Positions 50,797 to 60,307 of a stretch of 64,000 nt of DNA are shown here, in pieces. Numbering within the stretch: the stretch's first letter is position 1; the number at the start of each line of letters is the position of its first letter. Origin of the DNA: Alteromonas sp. CI.11.F.A3 (GTDB taxonomy: Bacteria; Pseudomonadota; Gammaproteobacteria; Enterobacterales; Alteromonadaceae); NCBI RefSeq assembly GCF_032925565.1, contig NZ_CP136708.1, forward strand, positions 744,001-808,000, read 5' to 3'. The position numbers and the translations under genes are program-made. A model generated the notes under the pieces. That model was not told the DNA's origin, did not search any database, and saw only the letters and a list, made by a program, of their open reading frames with translations.

Positions 50797-51639
50797 TTAC
50801 AGTGTACGTAAACTAAAACGCAGGGTTTGCAATTGTGTCAGCAATATCCCTTTTGCGTTTACCACGCTACCGTTAGCAAGCCATACATCAGGAATTTGAC
50901 TGCCAGATGCATTATCAACAACCGAAATCAGGCTATCCACTGCAGTTAATGCTGCAGCATCGTCATTTATCGCCAGTGCATTTTGAATATCATTAATGCC
51001 ACTATCTAGCGTACCTTGAAGTAGCAAAGAGATATCGCTTCTATTGCTATTAACGGTTTGGCTGATATTACTGACTTTGTCGCTAATGACTGCACTTGGC
51101 GCGCGAGTATCAAGCAGAATAATAAAGTCAGAAAATTGTCCTGTACTGCCCCTGGCGCGAAGGCTACCGGAAGATGTCAATGTAGTGATATCTTCAAAAG
51201 TGCTATTTGCATGAGAGGTAAAGAGTCGAAATGGAACAGTAGGAACGTAATGGAGGGCCTTAGTATAAAGCTCAACCATGGCTACGCCTTCAAAACCAAA
51301 ACCCGAATCTGCTTTTGGTGATATTGATACCAATACAGGAAAGCCAGATGTCGCGCTGGTTAATAATGAAGGTAGACGGTCAGTAATTAATAAGTCACTG
51401 GGGTTGAGAAGCTCGGCCGTAATGTCAAAGTTGTTAGCGTGAAGGCCAATACTATTTTCAAACTCGATGGTGAGATCGACTTCAATCGCAGTGGTTAGTG
51501 ATAATTTAGCTTGTATGCGATTATTATCGACGGTAAGTATATTCGGTAGAACGATTTGAGCTTGGGCGGTAGAAAACAAAGTTACCGCAAGGGTAATAAC
51601 GCTGGCTAAGAGCTTAAACTTCATCTGAGATATATTCAT
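50797..51639 (-). CDS. exported protein of unknown function
   Basis: A 280-residue protein with a signal peptide ('LLASVITLAVTLFSTAQA'). The first half is beta-rich ('IQAKLSLTTAIEVDLTIEFE', 'FPVLVSISPKAD'), then a helical segment and 'GTLDSGINDIQNALAINDDA'. I do not recognise the family. It is 25 nt upstream of the FHA-GAF gene, so it probably belongs to the same transcript. It may be a periplasmic ligand or substrate of the kinase system. The ATG at 51639 is chosen; a second ATG at 51624 has no better ribosome site. Confidence 0.65.
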   Translation of the reverse strand: MNISQMKFKLLASVITLAVTLFSTAQAQIVLPNILTVDNNRIQAKLSLTTAIEVDLTIEFENSIGLHANNFDITAELLNPSDLLITDRLPSLLTSATSGFPVLVSISPKADSGFGFEGVAMVELYTKALHYVPTVPFRLFTSHANSTFEDITTLTSSGSLRARGSTGQFSDFIILLDTRAPSAVISDKVSNISQTVNSNRSDISLLLQGTLDSGINDIQNALAINDDAAALTAVDSLISVVDNASGSQIPDVWLANGSVVNAKGILLTQLQTLRFSLRTL

Positions 51640-51679
51640 AATACCAATCTCTATTAAACCTTGATTAAAAAATAACCCG

Positions 51680-51713
51680 AAAAGGTGCTGTTATCAACAA
51701 CTATAACAGCACC
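51680..51713 (-). terminator. terminator or attenuator after protease 2
   Basis: Read on the minus strand, an 11-bp perfect stem (GGTGCTGTTAT/ATAACAGCACC, 51703-51713 with 51684-51694) has an 8-nt loop and TTTT. It lies 20 nt after the protease 2 stop and before the exported protein gene. It would at least reduce read-through into the signalling genes. Confidence 0.65.
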
Positions 51714-51732
51714 ATTATTCATTCAGCTGTTA

Positions 51733-54213
51733 TCACTCATAGTATTGTGTAAACAATCTTGATGAAAGAACGGCGTAATGGGCGCGGGTTACCGTCGACT
51801 CAGGATTAAAACTTGCTGTTAGCGTTGGGGTAACACTAAAAGGACTTTGTTCAGTACCAAAGGAGACATTAATTAGCGACATCGTAATAGCGAGTTGGAC
51901 GTAGCCTTTTAATTCCGCTGGAATTTGATCTTGATCGACGAGAACTATCTGTTCACCACTGTAATCGACAATAATGTCAGAATCGGGGTCGAAACTGGTG
52001 GCAACCGACTCTAACCCTAGCATTTGAACCATGGCATAAGCCGTGTCTAACTTACTCATTACACCGAACGGGTTGGCACTACCGTCTTCACTATAAAGCA
52101 CGGGCGATTGTGTGCGTAAGTTGTCTTTTAACGCGCCGCCACTCACCATGACCGACTCAACAAACGCTTTATCAAAGCCTGGAACGGCACCAATGTTAGG
52201 AACGTCTTCGTTTAACAAGTCACGGTATTGTCTTACTGCGCCGCCCATTACCGCATAGCGGGCGAAGTCTTTGCGTTTTAAGCCAGCATCTGGATAAAAG
52301 CCTCGGTTGTCAAGGGCATCCATTAATCGCTCGCTGATCGCAAATTCAATCGCGTTTTGTTGTGGGTGGCCTTCAATGTCATCAATGCCTTCATAGCCAC
52401 CACTTTCTTCAAACGATACCGTCACTTCAAAGGTTTCAGGAATACCTGGTCCATTAGTGATGCCTAGAGGGTCTGCTTGGATACCTGAAAGCGATGTTAA
52501 GCCGTAGACATAGATTCCCCAAGTGCCTGGCATTGCTGGGGCAGATACACGCATAGTGGTACTTAATACTGGCGTAGTAAGATTACCAAAATACTCGGTA
52601 CCATCTGGGGCAACTAATACCAATTTCGTTAGGTTTGCTAAGGTACTGGCAGAGGCTTTAACGAGTACTTCGCTTTCGCCTACCTCAAAGGTCTTTACTT
52701 CAGGTTCTCCCACTGGTGCGTAGAACACGTCGAGCACTTCTGTACGCTCACTGGTTGAAACCAATGCGTTAGCTTTAAAGGTTTTCGACGGTAAATTATT
52801 TACGGTTAAGCTGTGAGACATATCATAATCGAGTGCAGCGGCTACTGCAGAGCGAGCATTAACGTAACCCGCTCCGACTTCCCAGCGTTCGTAACCTGGC
52901 ATATTCGTGGCAGTTTCTTGCAAAATTTGTTTGATAGAAGCGTTATCCAAAGAAGGATTTGCTTCTAGCAACAGTGCAATGATGCCTGACACGTGGGGCG
53001 TTGCCATAGAGGTGCCTGAAATCATGGTATAGAACGGTAGGTTCTGTACTTCAATGGCATCAATATCTGCTTCACCACCGTTGGCCGCTAAGTTCGTTGT
53101 TGCTCGGGTAGAAACAATATCAACACCGGGGGCAACAATGGAAACCTCGTTGTTATATGTCCACTCGGTGCCATCGGGCATCGTAAAATCGCCAGACTCG
53201 CTGTTGAGTCCTCGCGAAGAAAAGTCTGCCAAGCCACCAAATTTATCCCCTGCCCCTACCGATACACCCCATGGAATTTGCGCATAAGGATTATGTGAAT
53301 CTTCACCTGGACCATCGTTACCAGCAGCGAAAACGCTGATCATACCTAGCTTATGAGCCTTATATGTTGCTAAAGATACAGGCCCTAATGGCTCGTACTT
53401 ACCGCTTGAACCCCAAGAGTTACTAATGACTTTAATTGGGTTGTCGTAGCTATAAACATTATTTATAGCAAAGTCGAAACCGCCAATGGTATCTAGTAAA
53501 AGCACTGCCCCACCGGAACCATAGCCAATAATGTCAGCATCAGGCGCGGCGCCTACATATTTGCCATCAGACATGCTGCCGCTACCAGCAATAGTGCCTG
53601 TCACGTGGGTACCATGACCTGAGTTAAGGTCGGTGTTAACTTGTCCTCTTAAGGTGAATCCATCAGTCACACCGGTAATGCTAATCACAGAAGCATGGGT
53701 CAGGGCTTGTACATTTTCTACGACGGTATCACCGAAAAAATGATCTTGGTGCGATGCATCAATACCCGAGTCAATCACCATTACGGTAGAGCCTTTACCG
53801 GTAAATTCCATACCGTTGCGCTGAATAAAGCCTTGGCTCTGCAAGTCTGCAACACCCGTAATTTCGCGAGCATCTGCGTTATATAACTTCATTTTACGGT
53901 TCGCAAATACAGAGCGAACGCCGTCAATTTTTGCAATAGCATCTATCTGTGCCTTCGTGGCGATAACACCAACAATAGGTAATGATTTAAATTGAACACC
54001 CTCTGAAATGCCAAGGTTTAAGAGTTGTTGTAATTGAGATTCGGCTAAAGGGTCTAGCTGATCGTAAGTCACGACCGCCATAAGTGAGTCGGTTACATCA
54101 AGAGTGGTGAGTGTGTCGGCAAGCTGAGCGCCAATATAGGCATCAGCTAACGTGTTAGCCGCTGGGCTTGCGAGCATGGCCGCAGCTAAGGTAGATAGGG
54201 CAAACTTTTTCAT
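51733..54213 (-). CDS. S8 (subtilisin-like) protease with SLH-like C-terminal repeats, paralog 2
   Basis: An 826-residue exported protease and a clear paralog of the gene at 42962: same order of signal peptide ('LAAAMLASPAANTLA'), prodomain ('FKSLPIVGVIATKAQIDAI'), catalytic domain and SLH-like tail. The triad is D148 ('VMVIDSGIDASH'), H200 ('SGHGTHVTGTIAG') and S402 ('ISGTSMATPHVSG'), almost the same numbering as paralog 1. The C-terminal SLH-like units include 'GIDDIEGHPQQNAIEFAISE' and 'NPESTVTRAHYAVLSS'. An in-frame ATG at 54225 contains the GGAG ribosome site, so ATG 54213 is the start. First gene of the minus-strand island. Confidence 0.9.
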   Translation of the reverse strand: MKKFALSTLAAAMLASPAANTLADAYIGAQLADTLTTLDVTDSLMAVVTYDQLDPLAESQLQQLLNLGISEGVQFKSLPIVGVIATKAQIDAIAKIDGVRSVFANRKMKLYNADAREITGVADLQSQGFIQRNGMEFTGKGSTVMVIDSGIDASHQDHFFGDTVVENVQALTHASVISITGVTDGFTLRGQVNTDLNSGHGTHVTGTIAGSGSMSDGKYVGAAPDADIIGYGSGGAVLLLDTIGGFDFAINNVYSYDNPIKVISNSWGSSGKYEPLGPVSLATYKAHKLGMISVFAAGNDGPGEDSHNPYAQIPWGVSVGAGDKFGGLADFSSRGLNSESGDFTMPDGTEWTYNNEVSIVAPGVDIVSTRATTNLAANGGEADIDAIEVQNLPFYTMISGTSMATPHVSGIIALLLEANPSLDNASIKQILQETATNMPGYERWEVGAGYVNARSAVAAALDYDMSHSLTVNNLPSKTFKANALVSTSERTEVLDVFYAPVGEPEVKTFEVGESEVLVKASASTLANLTKLVLVAPDGTEYFGNLTTPVLSTTMRVSAPAMPGTWGIYVYGLTSLSGIQADPLGITNGPGIPETFEVTVSFEESGGYEGIDDIEGHPQQNAIEFAISERLMDALDNRGFYPDAGLKRKDFARYAVMGGAVRQYRDLLNEDVPNIGAVPGFDKAFVESVMVSGGALKDNLRTQSPVLYSEDGSANPFGVMSKLDTAYAMVQMLGLESVATSFDPDSDIIVDYSGEQIVLVDQDQIPAELKGYVQLAITMSLINVSFGTEQSPFSVTPTLTASFNPESTVTRAHYAVLSSRLFTQYYE

Positions 54214-54567
54214 TATTCTCTCCAAAATGAGACTGCATGTTTGTGTGGATATTCTCGTGTTAAGACTGTCATCTTCTTCGGGTATCCTTTGCAGCGAGGT
54301 ACGCCCCTATAATGTCGGTTTGTTTTTTGTTCGAACATAGGGGTTTCACCCTATATGTCACCGAGCTTTGATATTGGCTGCAATGACTGCGCACTTCGCG
54401 GGGGTAGTATTGATGTAAGCTCTGGTAGAAGCACCAATAAAAGTACCTGTGAATATGCCGGTACAGCGGCAGCGCGAAATAGCAGGTTTTAGGCTATCTT
54501 CAATACACAATCGCTTTTTATATGCCCTGACGTTGATGGAAAACATAGTCTAGGAGAAATACTAAAA
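54214..54567. other. divergent promoter region
   Basis: About 350 nt between protease 2 (minus) and the HBM sensor gene (plus). It contains the TAGGGG motif at 54338-54353 and a half-match (CCCCTATA) at 54304-54311. AGGAGA at 54551-54556 is the ribosome site of the HBM gene. A 45-codon frame at 54355-54492 has no ribosome site and is not called. Confidence 0.45.
54338..54353. promoter_or_regulatory. palindromic TAGGGG-N4-ACCCTA motif
   Basis: TAGGGG-TTTC-ACCCTA, a near-perfect palindrome 124 nt before the protease 2 start and also upstream of the divergent HBM gene. Third member of the set described at 42054 and 42891. Confidence 0.5.
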
Positions 54568-55647
54568 ATGAAGTTTGATTCTATAAAATCTAGGCTTGTG
54601 CTGATGACACTGATTTGTGTTGTTGGGATGGGCATGCTGGTGGTTAGCCAGCATTATTTTACGCAACGGTTTATTGAATTAAATCAGCAGCGGGATTTAT
54701 TGCTTCGTATGGGCCAGGACTTACTGCAAATGCGACGTCACGAGAAAGACTTTCTGATGCGCCATCAGCAGGAGTACTTTCAGCTATTTATTGAGCGTTC
54801 TGATAGTTTTAGCACTCGGCTTAATCGGCTTACCCCTTTAATTAGCGATTATGATATGCCTACGTCGCAGTTAGGAAACTTAGCCGAGGGAGTACATAAA
54901 TACCAACAACTTTTCCAACAAGTGGTTACGTTACAAACCGAAATAGGGCTGACGCCAACATCTGGTTTGCTAGGGCAGATGATTGAGACTGAGGGGTTAT
55001 TGCTCAGTCAGTCGTATTTTGACGTTGGGTCGAGTGCGCTCATTCAACTTGATGGCGCAAGGTTGGCCATTCGTGATTTTCAGTTAACCCACAATAATTA
55101 TTACGCCACCCTTGCCATTCAAAATATAGAGGGGCTGGCACAGGTGCAAAGCGCGGGTAAGTCTGAACAGGTAGACGAATTGCTCGGCTTATATAAAGAA
55201 GCGGTGGAGGCACTTGCTATTGCCTATCAAACACTAGGCCTTACGCATAATGAAGGTTTGGTGGGGCGTTTTCGGCGACAAGCACACAGTGTGGAGCAGC
55301 AGCTCACGTTAATCGACCAAGCTCTACAGCCTATTATTGAAAACCAAGAGCAACAAGTCAAAACATACAGTATTAGTATTGCGGTGCTTACCTCGGTGCT
55401 ACTAATTTTAATTTTAGTGAAGAGCTTTGCCACATTTCATCGTGCTTTTTCTAATTTCGTTATGTTTTTCTACCGGTGTAAGCGCCAATATCAGCGAATG
55501 GATCCGAGGAAACTCGGTTTTGCTGAGTTCAAATCGTTGGCTGAACTTGCCAATGAAATGGTAGAGTCTCGTCAAGCAATTGAAGAACGACTCGCTGTTG
55601 TGGAAGCAGAATTAGCACAAAAGCAGAGAAAACCAGAGACACGTTGA
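54568..55647 (+). CDS. membrane sensor with an HBM-type domain and no output domain
   Basis: A 359-residue protein. Membrane span 1 at about 10-27 ('RLVLMTLICVVGMGMLVVS'), a periplasmic helical bimodular (HBM) sensor of about 240 residues with the typical 'MRRHEKDFLMRHQQEYFQLF' and a second, weaker 'HNNYYATLAIQNIEGLA' helix, span 2 at about 268-290, and a 65-residue cytoplasmic tail ending in a coiled coil ('MVESRQAIEERLAVVEAELA'). HBM domains normally sit on chemoreceptors or histidine kinases, but there is no MCP, kinase or GGDEF region here. It would have to signal through a partner. It ends 18 nt before the next gene. Confidence 0.8.
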   Translation: MKFDSIKSRLVLMTLICVVGMGMLVVSQHYFTQRFIELNQQRDLLLRMGQDLLQMRRHEKDFLMRHQQEYFQLFIERSDSFSTRLNRLTPLISDYDMPTSQLGNLAEGVHKYQQLFQQVVTLQTEIGLTPTSGLLGQMIETEGLLLSQSYFDVGSSALIQLDGARLAIRDFQLTHNNYYATLAIQNIEGLAQVQSAGKSEQVDELLGLYKEAVEALAIAYQTLGLTHNEGLVGRFRRQAHSVEQQLTLIDQALQPIIENQEQQVKTYSISIAVLTSVLLILILVKSFATFHRAFSNFVMFFYRCKRQYQRMDPRKLGFAEFKSLAELANEMVESRQAIEERLAVVEAELAQKQRKPETR

Positions 55648-55665
55648 AGGTAGGTGAACGTAGAT

Positions 55666-56718
55666 ATGCAATTTAACAAATTAGGCGGCAGCGACTTATC
55701 GGTATCGGATATTTGCCTTGGAACTATGACATGGGGTATTCAAAATACTCAGCAAGATGCCGATGAACAATTAGCAATGGCGATAAGTCATGGTGTGAAT
55801 TTCATCGATACCGCCGAAATGTACCCTGTCCCGCCGAACGATAAAACCTATGGTGATACCGAACGGATTTTAGGTAACTGGTTAGCAAGAAATCAATCAG
55901 CACGTGACTCGCTTGTTATCATGACAAAAGTTGCCGGAAGCGGCTTGAGCTATATAAGAGAAGGCGGGCCTATTACGGCAAGCGCCGTTGAGACGGCACT
56001 GAATGATTCGCTTAGCCGTTTAAATACCGATTACGTTGATGTCTACCAGTTACATTGGCCAAACCGCGTTACCCCACACTTTGGAAAGCATTGGCCGGAT
56101 CGCGCTAACCCTACCAAAATCAATAAACAGCAAGAAATCGATGGAATGCGAGATATTTTAACCGGTATCAAACAAGCGCTCGATGCGGGGAAAATTCGCC
56201 ATTGGGGGCTATCTGATGACACTCCCTGGGGCATCCACACGTTTTTGACCCTGTGCAAAGAAATGAATATTCCTTTACCAGTTTCTATCCAAAACGAATT
56301 CAGTTTACTGCATTTAAAAGATTGGCCGTACCTTATTGAAATGTGCGCGCTTGAGAACATTGCCTACCTACCGTGGTCGCCGCTTGCTACAGGTATGCTA
56401 AGTGGTAAGTACATGAACGGAGATAGACCCAAAGGTTCTAGATGGACACTGGTTCAGCGCCAAGGATTATTCAGAGACAAAGAGCCCGCTCGTGAAGCCA
56501 CCGCTCGTTATGTTGAAATTGCCAAGCGAGCAAAGATTACTCCGTCGCAATTGGCTTTAGCATGGTGTAAACAAGTGCCAGGTGTGACTTCTACCATTAT
56601 TGGTGCTACTACCACTAATCAGTTGGCTGAAAACTTATCGGCGTTTTCACTTAACCTTGATGAAAGCACATTGAAGCAAATAGGTGAGGTGGTTCGCCGC
56701 CATCCGCTAGGTTATTAG
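55666..56718 (+). CDS. aldo/keto reductase (Tas-like)
   Basis: NADP(H)-dependent oxidoreductase of about 350 residues. The AKR motifs are present: 'FIDTAEMYPVPPN' (Asp and Tyr), 'VIMTKVAGSG' (Lys), 'VYQLHWPNR' (His), and a C-terminal cofactor motif 'TSTIIGATTTNQLAENL'. The length and the PPN...TYG..E segment are like E. coli Tas. A GTG-started frame begins at 55654; the ATG at 55666 gives the normal N-terminus MQFNKLGGSDLSVS. Substrate unknown. It may be cotranscribed with the HBM gene. Confidence 0.88.
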   Translation: MQFNKLGGSDLSVSDICLGTMTWGIQNTQQDADEQLAMAISHGVNFIDTAEMYPVPPNDKTYGDTERILGNWLARNQSARDSLVIMTKVAGSGLSYIREGGPITASAVETALNDSLSRLNTDYVDVYQLHWPNRVTPHFGKHWPDRANPTKINKQQEIDGMRDILTGIKQALDAGKIRHWGLSDDTPWGIHTFLTLCKEMNIPLPVSIQNEFSLLHLKDWPYLIEMCALENIAYLPWSPLATGMLSGKYMNGDRPKGSRWTLVQRQGLFRDKEPAREATARYVEIAKRAKITPSQLALAWCKQVPGVTSTIIGATTTNQLAENLSAFSLNLDESTLKQIGEVVRRHPLGY

Positions 56719-56936
56719 ATACTGGTAACAAAAGGTGCAAACGTTTGAGCGTAAGTTTCTAATATTACGGGCCAAGTCATAACGACGTGGTGCCAGCCCT
56801 AAACACAGCCTGTCTTACCCAAGAATTGCCGTAAGGTTATAAATTGCGGTGATTTTATACTGTCGACGTTGGTCATTTATCTGTCACAACTTCGTCATAG
56901 TATGAATTCACTGTTATTTATTGACTGTCATTTCCT

Positions 56937-58088
56937 ATGTCTCTATCAGATTCGCCTCTTGTTTGTGAAACCGAAACCCAGCATGGTAACTGGCGCCGTT
57001 GGCTACTGCTTATTGGCCTAGTGTATTTAATGTTGTTGGCCGTCAGCATGATAGGAAGCGGCTTCAAACTTGCCGCAGGCGATCAAGCTAAAACACTATT
57101 CACGTTTGCTAGTAACCCCATCATGGGGTTGATTATTGGCATGGTGGCTACCGCGCTCATTCAATCTTCAAGTACGGTGACTTCCATTATTGTTGGTATG
57201 GTCGCGGGTGGTTTACCTATCACCATTGCCGTGCCCATGATGATGGGAGCTAACATTGGTACCAGTATTACAAATACACTAGTTAGCCTTGGGCATGTCG
57301 CCAGAAAAGATGAATTCCAACGAGCATTTAACGCCGCCACTATTCACGACTTTTTTAACGTGATGTCGGTGTTTATATTTCTACCTCTTGAAATGGCGTT
57401 TGGCATTCTAGAGCATACCAGCGCCTTTGTAGTGTCTATGCTAAATGCTGGTGGCACAATGGGAATTGATGGCTTTAACCCAATTAAGGCAATCACCCAG
57501 CCTGCGCTTAATATCGTAACAGGCATGGTAAGCGGTTTACCTTCTGTCTACCCCGGTATCGCCAAAATCATCTTAGGTATTGGGCTTATTGTTACCTCAA
57601 TTACTTACATGGGGAAAATTATGAAATCTCTCATGGTGGGTAAGGCAAAAGATATTTTGCATAAAAGTATCGGGAAGGGGCCTATTTCGGGAATTTCATC
57701 AGGCGCGCTAATGACAGTGTTAGTGCAGTCTTCTTCTACCACCACTTCGCTGGTGGTGCCATTGGTGGGCAGCGGAATATTAAAGGCGAAAGATATTTAT
57801 CCGTTTACGCTTGGCGCAAATGTTGGCACCTGCATTACCGCGTTAATTGCGGCGCTGGGTGTGGTGGGTGTGAATGCAGGTGTTGCATTACAAATTGCCA
57901 TTGTGCATTTACTGTATAACGTTTTTAGCGTGGCGTTAATTTACGGTACGCCTATGTTACGCAACATACCGTTAGATTTGTCTTACAAGCTATCGGTAAT
58001 TGTGGCCGAGAAAAAGTTTTACGGGGTCGCTTATATTGGCGGGTTATTTTTCTGTATGCCGCTAGGTATTATTTTTATATCAGTGTAG
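56937..58088 (+). CDS. Na+/phosphate cotransporter family protein
   Basis: A 383-residue membrane protein of the NptA/PF02690 family. About eight to ten spans and the two inverted QSSS repeats: 'MVATALIQSSSTVTSIIVGM' and 'LMTVLVQSSSTTTSLVVPLV', followed by 'GANIGTSITN' and 'GANVGTCITALIA'. It likely imports phosphate with sodium, which fits a marine cell. Preceded by about 220 nt without a gene. Confidence 0.9.
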   Translation: MSLSDSPLVCETETQHGNWRRWLLLIGLVYLMLLAVSMIGSGFKLAAGDQAKTLFTFASNPIMGLIIGMVATALIQSSSTVTSIIVGMVAGGLPITIAVPMMMGANIGTSITNTLVSLGHVARKDEFQRAFNAATIHDFFNVMSVFIFLPLEMAFGILEHTSAFVVSMLNAGGTMGIDGFNPIKAITQPALNIVTGMVSGLPSVYPGIAKIILGIGLIVTSITYMGKIMKSLMVGKAKDILHKSIGKGPISGISSGALMTVLVQSSSTTTSLVVPLVGSGILKAKDIYPFTLGANVGTCITALIAALGVVGVNAGVALQIAIVHLLYNVFSVALIYGTPMLRNIPLDLSYKLSVIVAEKKFYGVAYIGGLFFCMPLGIIFISV

Positions 58089-58118
58089 CTTTTCCCACCG
58101 CTGTTATAGTCGCGAGTT

Positions 58119-58147
58119 AAGGCAGGTGCTTACTTTGCACCTGCCTT
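58119..58147 (+). terminator. hairpin after the Na/Pi gene
   Basis: Perfect 9-bp stem GGCAGGTGC/GCACCTGCC (58121-58129 with 58137-58145), loop about 7 nt, extended by TAA/TTA on each side. The T tail is poor on the plus strand. Confidence 0.5.
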
Positions 58148-58200
58148 ATGTTGTTTTAAAGTTTATAGCCTTAAAATCTAAAGCCTTAAAATGTGTAGTG

Positions 58201-60201
58201 CTAGAACGTTGTTATGTCGGCGCTACTTTGCCCAAACACAAACATATTGCGCTTTCCACATTGCGCCATATGGTTGCTAGAGGCATAAGGCGTACCGGAC
58301 TGTGTTACGTCGCTTTCCCATCCTTGCCCATTTTTAATAAACGCTTTTAATTCGAACCAACCGTCTACGGTTTTACTGCAATCCATTTGAACATCGAGCA
58401 TCCAATAATGATCGCCCCATACGTTTAACGGGGTTTCTCCAAAACCATCGCTAGCCACGGTTTTCACGGCGCCCCACGCTGAAGGCCAATTGTTGGTAGT
58501 CCAATCAAGCGCGCTGCCTTGTGCTTCGCTACTCTGGCTAGCTTCAACACCGTACCAATCAAGGTAATTGTCGTTGGCTTTCCACGGTGCCGTCGTGGTG
58601 TTGCGCATATTGTTGTGGGTAATGGGAATGGCACACGCATAGTTACTTGTTGTACAAGAGATCCCTAAATTTGATGCAGCATAGTCATGATCAATTCCGC
58701 CTCGAATAAACATGTCTTGTCCGCTTTCGGTGGTGGCTTGTACAAAAATAATAGTGCGTTGCCAATCTGCATTGGGGGCGTCTGTGGTCAGCATTGCCCC
58801 TTGATGAATGGCAATGGCTTCCCATGAAGCAATATTTACGGCAACAGAGCCATCGGCGGCAACGGATATCACATCACCGCTACATTGGGTTTTGGCTGCA
58901 TTAATATTACCGGTTAACACGTTGCAATATTGACCCGGCGCCATGGAGGTGGGAAGCGTGGTATTCATGGCATAGCTTTCTTTGTTAATAGCTACAAATC
59001 CACTGTCTGCGCGACCAAAGGCGATTTGGTTGCCGCCATTACTCCACCAGTCGGTTACGACGAAATCATCTGAAGTGTGGTCTCTGAAATCAACGCCGCC
59101 TGTAATATACGACCAACGATGTTCGCATTTCCAGTTGTCAGCAAAGCATTCCAGTGTTCCGTTGTTATGCACGGGTACTGATGGTGCGCCGGCATCGGTG
59201 TCGCCGTGGAAGTCGTAACTCGACATGACTTTGGGGTAACCATAAGGCCAAGCCAGCATAAAGATATTCGCTAGGTCGTATAACCGTCCGTCTTCAAAGG
59301 TAATAACGTTACCGCCTCCACCGTGACCTCGTTGATTATCATGGTTATCGACGAAAACCACGGCTTGATAGCTAGGCATAAAGCCCCACGCTTCACCGAA
59401 GTTACTTAGCCAAGCAAGTGAGCCATTGCGAAAAACATTGCCAATTTCAACTGAGTATTTAAATTCGGTCACCAGACCATTTGAGAAATACTCATTAGCA
59501 CCAACTGCCTCACCGCCTTGATCTATTACTTCTTGAAACACGAGGGGAGAGCGGTTGACCTGATTGATTATGCTCGATATGTCGACCGCAGGCATGTGTT
59601 TAGAGGCATCCAGTCTAAATCCAGCCACGCCTATATTTACCAGGTCATTGAGATAGTTTGCTAGAGTGCTTTGTACGTAACTAGACTCGGTTTTCAAGTC
59701 AGCCAAACCGACTAATTCACAGTTTTGAACTTGCCATCGGTCTCCATAGTCATCAACCGAGCAGGTGTCATGGAAATCTTGAGGCGAATACATTGGATAA
59801 CTTTTATTCCCAAAGGTATTGCCGTTTGTTCCCGTACCCGACCCTGCAGCCATATGATTGATGACGGCGTCAACGTAGATATCTACACCCACAGCATTGC
59901 AGCGCTGAACCATATTCGTAAAGTCTGCGCGAGACCCTCCGCGACTTTCTAAATCGTAGCTAACAGGCTGGTAACGAGCCCACCACTGAGGAACATTAAT
60001 ATGTTCATTCGGCGGCGACACCTGCACTGCTGCATAACCATTTTGGCTTAAATAAGTTTCGCATTCGGTTGCTACATCCTGCCAATCCCATTCGAATAAG
60101 TGCACGAATGTGGAGGGCTGTGAATGCGCAACGGGGGAGGCTATACCACAGCCTAGTAGGATAGTAACTGCACTGGAAGTCAGCAATTTACGGTTGATCA
60201 T
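58201..60201 (-). CDS. secreted alpha-amylase (GH13) with C-terminal domain
   Basis: A 666-residue starch-degrading enzyme, in the chloride-dependent animal-like group of the Pseudoalteromonas haloplanktis AHA enzyme. Signal peptide about 1-28. GH13 regions: '[10 protein letters not shown]' (region I), 'GFRLDASKH' (II, nucleophile Asp), '[10 protein letters not shown]' (III, acid Glu), '[12 protein letters not shown]' (IV). After about residue 475 a separate 190-residue C-terminal domain starts ('[20 protein letters not shown]'), like the propeptide or starch-binding region of the AHA precursor. Single gene, convergent with the Na/Pi gene. Confidence 0.93.
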   Translation of the reverse strand: MINRKLLTSSAVTILLGCGIASPVAHSQPSTFVHLFEWDWQDVATECETYLSQNGYAAVQVSPPNEHINVPQWWARYQPVSYDLESRGGSRADFTNMVQRCNAVGVDIYVDAVINHMAAGSGTGTNGNTFGNKSYPMYSPQDFHDTCSVDDYGDRWQVQNCELVGLADLKTESSYVQSTLANYLNDLVNIGVAGFRLDASKHMPAVDISSIINQVNRSPLVFQEVIDQGGEAVGANEYFSNGLVTEFKYSVEIGNVFRNGSLAWLSNFGEAWGFMPSYQAVVFVDNHDNQRGHGGGGNVITFEDGRLYDLANIFMLAWPYGYPKVMSSYDFHGDTDAGAPSVPVHNNGTLECFADNWKCEHRWSYITGGVDFRDHTSDDFVVTDWWSNGGNQIAFGRADSGFVAINKESYAMNTTLPTSMAPGQYCNVLTGNINAAKTQCSGDVISVAADGSVAVNIASWEAIAIHQGAMLTTDAPNADWQRTIIFVQATTESGQDMFIRGGIDHDYAASNLGISCTTSNYACAIPITHNNMRNTTTAPWKANDNYLDWYGVEASQSSEAQGSALDWTTNNWPSAWGAVKTVASDGFGETPLNVWGDHYWMLDVQMDCSKTVDGWFELKAFIKNGQGWESDVTQSGTPYASSNHMAQCGKRNMFVFGQSSADITTF

Positions 60202-60307
60202 AAAAGAGTCCTGGTGGCGTTGTTTAACTGCGTGAAAAAACTAACTAGACACTAGGATGTAAATTAAATGTAAACAACGTGAATACGTATGCAGGCAGAT
60301 AAGAATA

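Noticed and set aside
54355..54492. 45-codon frame with three cysteines before the HBM gene
   Set aside because: No ribosome site, and it overlaps the divergent promoter region.
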